Origin: Oscillospiraceae bacterium
GTDB taxonomy: Bacteria > Bacillota > Clostridia > Oscillospirales > Acutalibacteraceae
Length of the DNA stretch: 7,437 nucleotides
Direction: 5' to 3'
NCBI GenBank assembly: GCA_003486665.1
Contig: DNGF01000038.1
Location: 1-7,437 of the forward strand
The notes under the pieces were generated by a model. It was not told the origin of the DNA. It saw nothing but the letters and a program-made list of their open reading frames with translations, and made no database searches. Both the position numbers and the translations under genes were made by a program. Below, piece by piece: positions 1 to 6,040 of the stretch. The first letter of the stretch is position 1; every line of letters begins with the position of its first letter.

Positions 1-51
1 CTCATCCGAGCGGCGCAATCCGCCGCCCACCTTCCCCTCAAGGGGAAGGCT
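1..51. repeat. Palindromic intergenic repeat (REP/MITE-like), cut by window edge
   Basis: Two back-to-back hairpins are visible. The first has arms GCGGCG (10-15) and CGCCGC (21-26) around a 5-base loop. The second has arms CCTTCCCCT (30-38) and AGGGGAAGG (41-49), a perfect 9-bp palindrome around CA. Read on the minus strand, the element runs from AGCCTTCCCCTTGAGG at 51-36 to GGATGAG at 7-1. That layout matches, from memory, a dispersed non-coding repeat common in gut Clostridia. The family assignment is recall, not a search. It may continue to the left of the window. It is GC-rich compared with the AT-rich bases after it. There is no T-run after the stem on the plus strand, so it does not look like a simple terminator. 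Confidence 0.7.
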
Positions 52-149
52 GTTTAGTTTGCTGTAAAGCAGAAAACACACCCCATATTTTTGTAATCGA
101 CGAAACATCTGAAAGAAAGTTAATCTGACTTAAAGGAAAGGAAATCATT

Positions 150-1598
150 ATGGCAGTTTACAACCCGAAATCACTCAAAGCCGAGGAATTCATCAATCAT
201 GAGGAAATTCTCGCAACAATGGAATACGCGGAAAAGAATAAGCATAACGTTGAGCTTATTGACTCCTTGCTTGAAAAAGCTCGCCCGAAGAAGAATGACC
301 ACGGCGTTACCTGTGCAGGACTTACCCACAGAGAGGCTTCCGTTCTTCTTGCCTGCGATATTCCCGAAAAGGTTGAGGAGATGTATAAGCTCGCTAACGA
401 GATCAAGCTTGCTTTCTACGGCAACAGAATCGTTATGTTTGCTCCGCTTTATCTTTCCAACTATTGCGTAAACGGCTGTGTTTACTGCCCTTATCACTAC
501 AAAAATAAGCATATCGCAAGAAAGAAGCTGACACAGGAGGAAATCAAAAAGGAGGTTATCGCCCTCCAGGATATGGGTCACAAGCGTCTTGCTATTGAAG
601 CGGGCGAGGATCCTGTCAACAACCCGATCGAGTACATTCTTGATTGCATTAAGACGATTTATTCCGTTCACCACAAGAACGGAGATATCCGCCGAGTTAA
701 CGTAAATATTGCCGCTACAACTGTTGAAAATTACAGAAAGCTCAAGGAAGCAGGTATCGGCACATATATTCTTTTCCAGGAAACCTATAATAAAAAGAGC
801 TATCTTGAGCTTCATCCAAAGGGACCGAAGCACGATTACGATTACCATACCGAGGCTATGGACAGAGCTATGGAGGGCGGCATTGACGATGTCGGTCTTG
901 GCGTTCTGTTCGGTCTTGAGGGCTATAAATACGAATTCGCGGGACTTCTTATGCACGCGGAGCATCTTGAAGCCGTTCACGGCGTTGGTCCCCACACAAT
1001 AAGCGTTCCGAGAGTTAAGCATGCGGACGATATTGATCCCGATGTTTTCGACAACAGCCTTGCCGACGATATGTTTGCAAAGATTATCGCATGTATCCGT
1101 ATCGCCGTTCCCTACACGGGAATGATTATTTCCACCCGTGAGAGCGAAGCTGTAAGAGGAAAGGTGCTTGATTACGGCATTTCGCAGATCAGCGGCGCAT
1201 CGAGAACATCTGTCGGCGGATATTGCGAGGAGGAGCGTCCTCACGATTCCGAGCAGTTCGATGTTTCCGACCAGAGAACCCTTGACGAGGTCGTTCGCTG
1301 GCTTATGGAAAAGGATCATATTCCCTCGTTCTGCACGGCTTGCTACCGTGAGGGCAGAACAGGCGACAGATTCATGAGCCTTTGCAAGAACGGTCAGATC
1401 CTTAACTGCTGTCACCCGAACGCATTGATGACGCTTACGGAATATCTTATTGACTACGCCTCGGAGGAAACGAGGAAGATAGGCTTTGAAATGATCGACC
1501 GTGAGCTTGAAAAAATTCCAAAAGAAAAGGTCAGAGAGATCGCACATCAGAATATTGAGGCTATAAAGTCCTCAAACAGACGAGATTTCCGATTCTGA
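150..1598 (+). CDS. hydG: [FeFe] hydrogenase H-cluster maturase HydG (radical SAM tyrosine lyase)
   Basis: HydG cleaves tyrosine by radical SAM chemistry and builds the Fe(CO)2(CN) unit for the H-cluster of [FeFe] hydrogenase in the cytoplasm. The 482-residue product has the radical SAM motif CX3CX2C at C106, C110 and C113 (CVNGCVYC). It also has the C-terminal CX2CX22C motif at C395, C398 and C421, which holds the auxiliary cluster and separates HydG from its thiamine-pathway relative ThiH. Both clusters look intact. Other family-like segments are LAIEAGEDP (147-155), the histidine-rich stretch at 272-282 and HTISVPR (282-288). Length is normal. The ATG is chosen because AAGGAA (138-143) sits about 6-8 bases upstream. 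No confident promoter is seen in 52-149, and no terminator follows, so read-through into tsaE is possible. hydE, hydF and hydrogenase genes are not in the window. Confidence 0.97.
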   Translation: MAVYNPKSLKAEEFINHEEILATMEYAEKNKHNVELIDSLLEKARPKKNDHGVTCAGLTHREASVLLACDIPEKVEEMYKLANEIKLAFYGNRIVMFAPLYLSNYCVNGCVYCPYHYKNKHIARKKLTQEEIKKEVIALQDMGHKRLAIEAGEDPVNNPIEYILDCIKTIYSVHHKNGDIRRVNVNIAATTVENYRKLKEAGIGTYILFQETYNKKSYLELHPKGPKHDYDYHTEAMDRAMEGGIDDVGLGVLFGLEGYKYEFAGLLMHAEHLEAVHGVGPHTISVPRVKHADDIDPDVFDNSLADDMFAKIIACIRIAVPYTGMIISTRESEAVRGKVLDYGISQISGASRTSVGGYCEEERPHDSEQFDVSDQRTLDEVVRWLMEKDHIPSFCTACYREGRTGDRFMSLCKNGQILNCCHPNALMTLTEYLIDYASEETRKIGFEMIDRELEKIPKEKVREIAHQNIEAIKSSNRRDFRF

Positions 1599-1621
1599 CA
1601 AGTTAATATCATCTCTGGATA

Positions 1622-1649
1622 TTTACAACACAAAAAAATGTGTTATAAT
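1622..1649 (+). promoter_or_regulatory. Predicted sigma-A promoter for tsaE-tsaB-rpiB-upp
   Basis: A -35 box TTTACA (1622-1627, one mismatch to TTGACA), a 16-base spacer and a perfect -10 TATAAT (1644-1649) preceded by TG (1641-1642, extended -10). The expected start site is near 1655-1657, only about 12 bases before the TTG start codon. The leader would then begin within or right at the Shine-Dalgarno site, which is unusual. Either the mRNA has an extremely short leader, or most tsaE message comes by read-through from hydG. Confidence 0.6.
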
Positions 1650-1654
1650 ATCAC

Positions 1655-1663
1655 GGAGGTGAT
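1655..1663 (+). promoter_or_regulatory. Strong ribosome binding site that fixes the tsaE TTG start
   Basis: GGAGGTGAT is fully complementary to the anti-Shine-Dalgarno end of 16S rRNA. It lies 8 bases (from GGAGG) before TTG at 1668. The in-frame ATG at 1638 has no ribosome site, lies within the promoter spacer region, and would add ten residues (MCYNITEVIF) encoded by the -10 box and Shine-Dalgarno bases. TTG at 1668 is therefore the better start. Confidence 0.85.
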
Positions 1664-1667
1664 ATTT

Positions 1668-2102
1668 TTGTGTGTTTATTACAGCCATAATGTTGAGGAA
1701 ACTCACAGAATAGGGGAGAAGCTCGGCTCAAAATTAAAGAGCGGAGATGTCGTAGCGTATTTCGGCGGAATGGGTATGGGCAAAACAACCTTTACTCACG
1801 GTCTTGCCACCGGACTCGGCATTGATGAAAAAGAGGTCAGCAGTCCGACGTTTGCCCTTGTTCATGAATACAGAGGAAAAGATAACACGCTCTATCACTT
1901 CGATATGTATCGAATCGAAAGCTGGGATGACCTTTACTCGACAGGCTTTTTTGATTACCTCGATTACGGCGGCGTGCTTGCCGTTGAATGGAGCGAGAAT
2001 ATTGAAAACGCTCTGCCCGAAAACAGCATTAGGGTCACATTTAAGCCCGGCGAGAATGAAAATGATAGAATAATTCAAATAGAGGGGGTTGATCTTACAT
2101 GA
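1668..2102 (+). CDS. tsaE: tRNA t6A biosynthesis ATPase TsaE
   Basis: TsaE (YdiB in Bacillus, YjeE in E. coli) is the P-loop ATPase that works with TsaB and TsaD to make N6-threonylcarbamoyladenosine at position 37 of ANN-decoding tRNAs. From the TTG start the product has 144 residues, close to the family's usual 140-160. The Walker A loop GGMGMGKTT is at 33-41, the family motif SPTF at 59-62, HFDMYR (H77, D79, Y81, R82) follows, and VEWSE is at 106-110. All the hallmark motifs are present, so it should be active. The stop overlaps the tsaB start as ATGA, which points to translational coupling with its functional partner. Expression probably depends on the promoter and dyads just upstream. 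Confidence 0.95.
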   Translation: MCVYYSHNVEETHRIGEKLGSKLKSGDVVAYFGGMGMGKTTFTHGLATGLGIDEKEVSSPTFALVHEYRGKDNTLYHFDMYRIESWDDLYSTGFFDYLDYGGVLAVEWSENIENALPENSIRVTFKPGENENDRIIQIEGVDLT

Positions 2103-2794
2103 AAATACTCGGAATCGACAGCTCGGCAAGATCGGCTTCCGCGGCAATAACGGACGGCGGAAAGGTTCTCGGCTGCTTCTATACCAATACGGGACTGACT
2201 CATTCGCAGACGCTTATGCCGATGATTGAAACCCTTTTGAAAAACGCAAAAGTTAAGCTTGATGATATCGACCTGATAGCCGTCAACAAGGGACCCGGCT
2301 CGTTCACGGGAATAAGAATCGGAGTTGCGGCGGCAAAGGGCATGGCAGATGTTCTCAAAATTCCCGTTTACGGCGCTTCCACGCTCGGCTCAATGGCATA
2401 TAACCTCATTGACACGGACTGCATCGCTTGCTGTGCCATGGACGCACGCTGCGGACAGGTTTATAATGCAATTTTTGATATTACGGACGGCAGAATCACA
2501 AGATTGACCGAGGATAATGCCGATTCGATAGAAAATGTAGAAAAAAAGCTCGAAGAATATAAAAAATTAAAAATAATTGTTGGCGATGGCGCAGAAATAT
2601 GTTATAATAATCTGAAAAGGACGGATGATGTGCGTCTTGCATCACAGACGCATCGCTTTCAGTCGGCTGTCGGTGTGTGCTTCGAGGCGATGAACGCGCC
2701 CGAAGATAAATATATCGAGAGCGCAATGCTTGTGCCTGAGTATCTCAGACTTCCACAGGCGGAGCGTGAACTTAAGGCAAAACTCCATAAATAA
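2099..2794 (+). CDS. tsaB: tRNA t6A biosynthesis protein TsaB
   Basis: TsaB (YeaZ/YdiC) is the non-catalytic ASKHA-fold partner that binds TsaD and helps TsaE complete the t6A-forming complex. The 231-residue product opens with MKILGIDSSA, the usual phosphate-1-type strand of this fold, followed by LTHSQTLMP (33-41). The strongly diagnostic GPGSFTGIRIG is at 65-75 and MDARCGQVYNAIF at 114-126. Length is typical. It begins four bases inside tsaE with a purine-rich site (AGAGGGGG, near 2082-2089), so translation is probably coupled. In many Firmicutes the next genes are rimI and tsaD; here rpiB follows instead, so TsaD must be encoded elsewhere. A promoter-like sequence lies inside the gene near 2580-2608. 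Confidence 0.95.
   Translation: MKILGIDSSARSASAAITDGGKVLGCFYTNTGLTHSQTLMPMIETLLKNAKVKLDDIDLIAVNKGPGSFTGIRIGVAAAKGMADVLKIPVYGASTLGSMAYNLIDTDCIACCAMDARCGQVYNAIFDITDGRITRLTEDNADSIENVEKKLEEYKKLKIIVGDGAEICYNNLKRTDDVRLASQTHRFQSAVGVCFEAMNAPEDKYIESAMLVPEYLRLPQAERELKAKLHK
2580..2608 (+). promoter_or_regulatory. Possible internal promoter in tsaB, ahead of rpiB-upp
   Basis: TTGGCG (2580-2585, four of six matches to consensus), a 17-base spacer, and a perfect TATAAT (2603-2608) preceded by TG (2600-2601). The extended -10 string TGTTATAATA is identical to that of the tsaE promoter. It lies 250 bases before rpiB and could drive rpiB-upp without tsaE-tsaB. AT-rich coding sequence can make such a match by chance. 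Confidence 0.35.
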
Positions 2795-2859
2795 GGCTTG
2801 CACTTCAATTGTGCGGTATTACCTTAGAAAATAAAAACTTAGAAAAGGCGAGTGATTTA

Positions 2860-3312
2860 ATGAAAATAGCAATCGGAGCCGATCACGGCGGATATGAACT
2901 CAAGGAGTCCATCAAAAAGCACCTTGAAGAAGTCGGCGGATACGAGATCACCGATTACGGTACACACAGCACCGATTCGGTCGATTACGCCGAGATAGCG
3001 TTCAAGGTAGGCAATGCCGTTGTAAACAGCGATGATAAGATTCTCGGAATTCTTTGCTGCGGCACGGGAATCGGCATAAGCATGGCTGCCAATAAGGTTA
3101 AGGGCATTCGTGCGGCTTGCTGTTCTGATTATTTCAGCGCAAAATATACAAGGCTTCACAACGATGCCAACATCCTTTGCATGGGCGGCAGAGTTGTCGG
3201 AGCGGGACTTGCCAATGAAATGGTCGATGTTTTCCTCAACACTGAATTTGAGGGCGGACGTCATCAAAGACGTGTCGATCAGATCACGGCAATTGAAAAC
3301 GGTACATTTTAA
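2860..3312 (+). CDS. rpiB: Ribose-5-phosphate isomerase B (RpiB/LacA/LacB family)
   Basis: RpiB interconverts ribulose 5-phosphate and ribose 5-phosphate in the non-oxidative pentose phosphate pathway. The 150-residue product starts with the typical [15 protein letters not shown] segment (D8 and H9 at the active site). It carries CCGTGIG at 66-72, with C67 aligning to the catalytic cysteine of E. coli RpiB. It also has RLHNDAN at 98-104 (catalytic H100) and GGRHQRRV at 132-139 with the phosphate-binding arginines. An upstream in-frame TTG at 2809 would add 17 residues with no family resemblance; ATG at 2860, with AAGG about 11 bases upstream, gives the normal family length. The ribosome site is weaker than those of its neighbours. 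It lies 65 bases after tsaB and 17 bases before upp, and is probably co-transcribed with both. Confidence 0.95.
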   Translation: MKIAIGADHGGYELKESIKKHLEEVGGYEITDYGTHSTDSVDYAEIAFKVGNAVVNSDDKILGILCCGTGIGISMAANKVKGIRAACCSDYFSAKYTRLHNDANILCMGGRVVGAGLANEMVDVFLNTEFEGGRHQRRVDQITAIENGTF

Positions 3313-3329
3313 TTAACGGAGGTATAAAT

Positions 3330-3959
3330 ATGTCAACAGTAACAATCACCAATCATCCTCTCATCCAGCACAAGCTTTCGATCCTCAGAGATAAGAACAC
3401 ATCTTCAAAGGATTTCAGATCGCTTGTCAGCGAGATCGCTACTCTTGAGTGCTACGAAGCAACAAGAGATCTTCCGGTTCAGGAAGTTGAGATTGAAACT
3501 CCGATCTGCAAGTGCAAGGCACACAACCTTGAAGGCAAGAAGCTTGCTTTCGTTCCTATCCTCAGAGCAGGCTTGGGAATGGTTGACGGTGTACTTTCTC
3601 TTGTTCCCTCGGCTCGTGTAGGCCACATCGGTCTTTACCGTGATCCCGAAACGCTCAAGCCTGTTGAGTATTACTGTAAGCTTCCCGTTGATATAGCTGA
3701 CCGCGATGTAATTGTTCTTGATCCGATGCTTGCAACAGGCGGTTCGGCAATTGACGCAATCTCGCTTATCAAAGAGAGAAATCCGAAATCAATTAAATTT
3801 ATGGGAATTATCGCAGCTCCCGAAGGACTCGCAGCACTTCAGAAGGCTCACCCCGATGTTGACATTTACTGCGCTGCTCTCGATGAGAAGCTCAATGAGC
3901 ATTGCTACATCGTTCCCGGTCTTGGTGACGCCGGCGACAGAATCTTCGGCACAAAATAA
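3330..3959 (+). CDS. upp: Uracil phosphoribosyltransferase
   Basis: Upp converts uracil and PRPP to UMP and pyrophosphate, the main pyrimidine salvage step in the cytoplasm. The product has 209 residues, the usual bacterial length. Visible hallmarks are [10 protein letters not shown] (75-84), the PRPP-binding loop [10 protein letters not shown] (131-140), GIIAAPEGL (159-167) and the C-terminal uracil-binding segment [12 protein letters not shown] (197-208). All key segments are intact. A strong ribosome site GGAGGT (3318-3323) sits six bases before the ATG. Upp is the last gene of the plus-strand run and is followed at once by an intrinsic terminator. Together with RpiB just upstream it links ribose-phosphate supply to nucleotide salvage. 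Confidence 0.97.
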   Translation: MSTVTITNHPLIQHKLSILRDKNTSSKDFRSLVSEIATLECYEATRDLPVQEVEIETPICKCKAHNLEGKKLAFVPILRAGLGMVDGVLSLVPSARVGHIGLYRDPETLKPVEYYCKLPVDIADRDVIVLDPMLATGGSAIDAISLIKERNPKSIKFMGIIAAPEGLAALQKAHPDVDIYCAALDEKLNEHCYIVPGLGDAGDRIFGTK

Positions 3960-3974
3960 GCTGAATAACAACAC

Positions 3975-4007
3975 AGAGGCTCAGGATTATTTCCGAGCCT
4001 CTTTTTT
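3975..4007 (+). terminator. Intrinsic terminator after upp
   Basis: AGAGGCTC (3975-3982) pairs perfectly with GAGCCTCT (3995-4002) across a 12-base loop and runs directly into six T (4002-4007). It ends the tsaE-tsaB-rpiB-upp transcript 16 bases after the upp stop codon. Confidence 0.92.
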
Positions 4008-4101
4008 AATATGTAATACGAATTTTGGCGGAAACACCACACCGACCCAAGGCCAGAAGAAAAGTCAGTCTGAATCGGCAGGGGAATGAGATTGCCGAAA
4101 T

Positions 4102-4132
4102 AAAAATGGACGGCAATCTGCCGCCCTTTTTT
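4102..4132. terminator. Bidirectional terminator between upp and the GH5 gene
   Basis: GGACGGC (4108-4114) pairs with GCCGCCC (4120-4126), with one A-C mismatch, around AATCT. On the plus strand it is followed by six T (4127-4132). On the minus strand it is followed by A and five T (complement of 4102-4107), 17 bases past the GH5 stop. A second hairpin, AGATTGCCG (4089-4097) with CGGCAATCT (4111-4119), shares the middle arm and would compete with it. It mainly serves the minus-strand GH5 gene and backs up the upp terminator. Confidence 0.75.
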
Positions 4133-4142
4133 AGAATATTTA

Positions 4143-5393
4143 TTACTTCACATAAGCCGCAACGTCGCGGTCATAGTGTCCCGTGTTTTCGAAATTACCG
4201 TCCGTTCTGAGGCAGGAACCCCATTTTCTTGCAATTTCATCGTATGAATCCGTCTTAACCTTTGCTCGCTCGAAGCCGTCCTTTGCGCCGAACATTACCC
4301 AATCGGAGTCCCACATTCCGTGACCCGACGCCTTGTACGTCCAAAGCATCCAGTTGTAATTAAGGCTTTTCATTGCCTTAAAGCAGCTTGCCCATGTTGT
4401 TGTGCCGAGAGGATAAAATTCTCCCATAAGAAGCGGTGTGTTCATATAATAAATTTTTGTCAGCGTTACGAAAAGAACGAAGATAAAATCGGACTTCTGA
4501 TAGAAATGCACCTGATACACAACATTTTCAAAACCCGCAAGAGCCTTATGGGGCAGTGCAAAAGCTGTCCAAATACATTCAAGCGTTATTATGTGATCCT
4601 CGTCAACGGCTCTGACAGCCTTGTAAAGACGTTTGTATTCTTTTGTATTGTTTATTCTTCTTGTAACCTCGCCGTACTCACATTCGCATGACGGCTCGTT
4701 GAGAAGATCGTACATTGCAACCGCAGGGTTGCCTTTGAAGCGTGAAGCAATGGCAGTCCAAAGCTCGTCGGCAAGCGTCCTGTAAAATTCACCCTGCTCG
4801 GAGTCCTCATAGAGCTGACAGGCATCCCTCTTTCCGCTGTGAGGTGCGTCGCTCTGGAATCCGGGCGCACCGTGCATATCGAGAATAACATATATTTCTC
4901 TCTTCGAGCATTCGCTGACTATCCAATCAAGATAGTGAAAATCCCATTCGCCGTTTTTATCAAGAATCTTTGTGCCGTTATCATCTGAATAGAAGTTTCT
5001 GTACCAGAACGGAACACGAACGCAGTTAAAGCCCATTTCCTTGATTTGGTCAAGGTCGTATTCCGTTATCCAGTTATCCTGGTATGTATTCATGAGCATA
5101 TATGCTCTTTCTGTACCGAAGCGATCAATGAGAGTCTGAATTATGTCGTAGTGATCCTGTACTTCCTCGTACGGCGACAGCCAATCCTCCTGAATGAGCC
5201 ATGAACCGAGGTTAACGCCGTGGAGAAGAATCTCCTCGCCGTTTTGATTGTAGATCTTATTTCCCTTGGTGACAAGGAAATCCTCCTGCGTGAATCCGAT
5301 GTTAATCTCCGCCGCTGCCGCGTTGAGCGCAAAGGGGAGTATCAAAACGAAGCACATAACGATACAGAGAATTCTTTTTATTGTTTTAGTCAT
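4143..5393 (-). CDS. Secreted glycoside hydrolase family 5 enzyme (beta-glucanase-like)
   Basis: This is a 416-residue retaining beta-glycosidase with a GH5 (clan A) barrel. An N-terminal signal peptide is clear: MTKTIKR, a hydrophobic core (about 8-22), then ALNAAAA, with cleavage likely near A28. NGEEILLHGVNLGSWL (51-66) begins the catalytic domain. VRVPFW is at 125-130 and DMHGAPGFQSDAPHSG at 172-187. The acid/base is E233 in LLNEPS (230-235), HFY is at 296-298, the nucleophile E325 lies in MGEF (323-326), and the aromatic strand WMLWTYKASGHGMW is at 348-361. Both catalytic glutamates are present. The NLGSWL and HGAPG segments recall exo-beta-1,3-glucanases more than classic endoglucanases, so the substrate is open. 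No carbohydrate-binding module, dockerin or anchor is seen, so it should be released freely. It has its own promoter and a strong AAAGGAGG ribosome site (5402-5409). Confidence 0.9.
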   Translation of the reverse strand: MTKTIKRILCIVMCFVLILPFALNAAAAEINIGFTQEDFLVTKGNKIYNQNGEEILLHGVNLGSWLIQEDWLSPYEEVQDHYDIIQTLIDRFGTERAYMLMNTYQDNWITEYDLDQIKEMGFNCVRVPFWYRNFYSDDNGTKILDKNGEWDFHYLDWIVSECSKREIYVILDMHGAPGFQSDAPHSGKRDACQLYEDSEQGEFYRTLADELWTAIASRFKGNPAVAMYDLLNEPSCECEYGEVTRRINNTKEYKRLYKAVRAVDEDHIITLECIWTAFALPHKALAGFENVVYQVHFYQKSDFIFVLFVTLTKIYYMNTPLLMGEFYPLGTTTWASCFKAMKSLNYNWMLWTYKASGHGMWDSDWVMFGAKDGFERAKVKTDSYDEIARKWGSCLRTDGNFENTGHYDRDVAAYVK

Positions 5394-5415
5394 TTTACCG
5401 GCCTCCTTTAATTGT

Positions 5416-5444
5416 ATTATATCATTTTAAATTTCTCTTGTCTA
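5416..5444 (-). promoter_or_regulatory. Predicted sigma-A promoter for the GH5 gene
   Basis: On the minus strand, TAGACA (5444-5439, one mismatch to TTGACA), a 17-base spacer and a perfect TATAAT (5421-5416). The start site should fall near 5409, at the edge of the AAAGGAGG ribosome site (5402-5409), giving a leader of about 16 bases. Confidence 0.8.
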
Positions 5445-5456
5445 TATAAAATTGCT

Positions 5457-5484
5457 GTCCGGAAAATCATAAGAAATTCCGGAC
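5457..5484 (-). promoter_or_regulatory. Inverted repeat between the GtrA-like and GH5 genes: terminator or operator
   Basis: GTCCGGAA (5457-5464) and TTCCGGAC (5477-5484) form a perfect 8-bp inverted repeat across 12 bases. It begins 8 bases past the GtrA-like stop codon, so it could be that gene's terminator, but the downstream tract on the minus strand is only AGCAATTTT, a poor U-run. It also lies 13 bases upstream of the GH5 -35 box. Each arm contains the palindrome TCCGGA, so it is equally a pair of sites 20 bp apart. Confidence 0.55.
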
Positions 5485-5492
5485 AAAATAGG

Positions 5493-5987
5493 TTATTTTT
5501 CTTTTTTCTCTGCTGTTCCCTCGGAGTTTCTGAATACAACAAATTTATCGTAAATAAACTCGGTTATCATATTAACAAGCATGGTGACGATCAAAACAAT
5601 GTAGTCAACCGCCTCCGAATTCGGATATTTGCCCGTGAAGTGAACGCCGATCACGGTTGAAACAGGGGTGAATACGGCATAAAAGGCAAAGACCTTAAGC
5701 ATTGCGATGGGAACGTTGTTTGCCGATTTAAACGTAAATTTCCTGTTAAATGTGAAGTTCCAGAGAACCGAAAGAATAAGAGCGATAAGATATATCGGAC
5801 CGTATTCGTTGTTCATGATTCTTGCGAAGCTTTCATGCTCGGACATCAATTCCTTAAAGAAGTTCATTTCAAGAACGACCTCTTTCATAAGTGTAAAGCT
5901 TCCTGCCTGAATTATTCCTGCCGAAGCGGAGAACAGAACAAATTTTATAAATTGAAGAATATCCTTTTTACTTTTCTTTTCGCTCAT
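5493..5987 (-). CDS. GtrA-like family small membrane protein
   Basis: This is a 164-residue protein with four predicted membrane helices, at roughly 11-34, 62-80, 95-116 and 126-146, and charged lysine-rich ends. WNFTFNRKFTFK (76-87) after helix 2 matches the conserved GtrA/DPMS signature, and FIYDKFVVF (144-152) closes the domain. Proteins of this family are thought to help move lipid-linked sugars across the membrane for cell-surface glycosylation; no glycosyltransferase partner lies next to it here. About 20 extra residues (42-61, between helices 1 and 2) carry several charges and probably lie outside the membrane. The ribosome site AGGGTG (5993-5998) ends five bases before the ATG. It appears monocistronic, with its own promoter. 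The exact substrate cannot be told. Confidence 0.85.
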   Translation of the reverse strand: MSEKKSKKDILQFIKFVLFSASAGIIQAGSFTLMKEVVLEMNFFKELMSEHESFARIMNNEYGPIYLIALILSVLWNFTFNRKFTFKSANNVPIAMLKVFAFYAVFTPVSTVIGVHFTGKYPNSEAVDYIVLIVTMLVNMITEFIYDKFVVFRNSEGTAEKKEK

Positions 5988-6010
5988 GATATCACCCTGC
6001 CTTTTTTATT

Positions 6011-6039
6011 ATAATACAACAGATTATGAATAATTTCAA
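6011..6039 (-). promoter_or_regulatory. Predicted sigma-A promoter for the GtrA-like gene
   Basis: On the minus strand, TTGAAA (6039-6034, one mismatch), a 17-base spacer and TATTAT (6016-6011, one mismatch). A perfect TATAAT overlaps it three bases further on (6013-6008). The start codon follows about 23 bases after the -10 box, so the leader would be only about 16 bases long. Confidence 0.65.
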
Positions 6040-6040
6040 G

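Larger units (their letters stand above)
1605..1666. promoter_or_regulatory. Cluster of three inverted repeats in the hydG-tsaE gap
   Basis: Three dyads lie within 62 bases. The first is AATATC (1605-1610) and GATATT (1618-1623), 7 bases apart. The second is AACACA (1627-1632) and TGTGTT (1639-1644) around six A. The third is AATATCAC (1647-1654) and GTGATATT (1659-1666) around GGAG. The first and third share the half-site AATATC/GATATT and their centres are about 42 bp apart. The third covers the end of the predicted -10 box, the likely transcription start and the Shine-Dalgarno site of tsaE. This is the place expected for a repressor operator, or for an RNA hairpin that hides the ribosome site. 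Function is inferred; the symmetry is seen directly. Confidence 0.55.

Noticed and set aside
52..149. Promoter for hydG
   Set aside because: TTGCTG (59-64) with CATATT (84-89) has a 19-base spacer and weak boxes; not strong enough to call.
171..1547. A 458-codon open frame on the minus strand opposite hydG
   Set aside because: It lies wholly within hydG, which has all its hallmark motifs. The antisense product has no recognisable motif, and the long open frame is explained by hydG codon use.
1638..1667. Upstream ATG as the tsaE start
   Set aside because: It has no ribosome site and its codons coincide with the -10 box and Shine-Dalgarno; TTG at 1668 follows a perfect GGAGGTGAT.
2798..2826. 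Promoter or terminator in the tsaB-rpiB gap (TTGCAC and a GCAC/GTGC hairpin)
   Set aside because: The stem is only four pairs with no T-run, and no acceptable -10 box follows TTGCAC.
2809..2859. 17-residue N-terminal extension of RpiB from a TTG
   Set aside because: RpiB proteins begin at [11 protein letters not shown]; the extension has no family match and the ATG at 2860 gives standard length.
3712..4089. 125-codon frame overlapping the end of upp
   Set aside because: It is out of frame with upp and runs through the upp terminator; no motif.
4025..4210. Small 61-codon frame between upp and the GH5 gene
   Set aside because: It starts at a TTG without a ribosome site, crosses a terminator and runs into the end of the GH5 gene in antisense.
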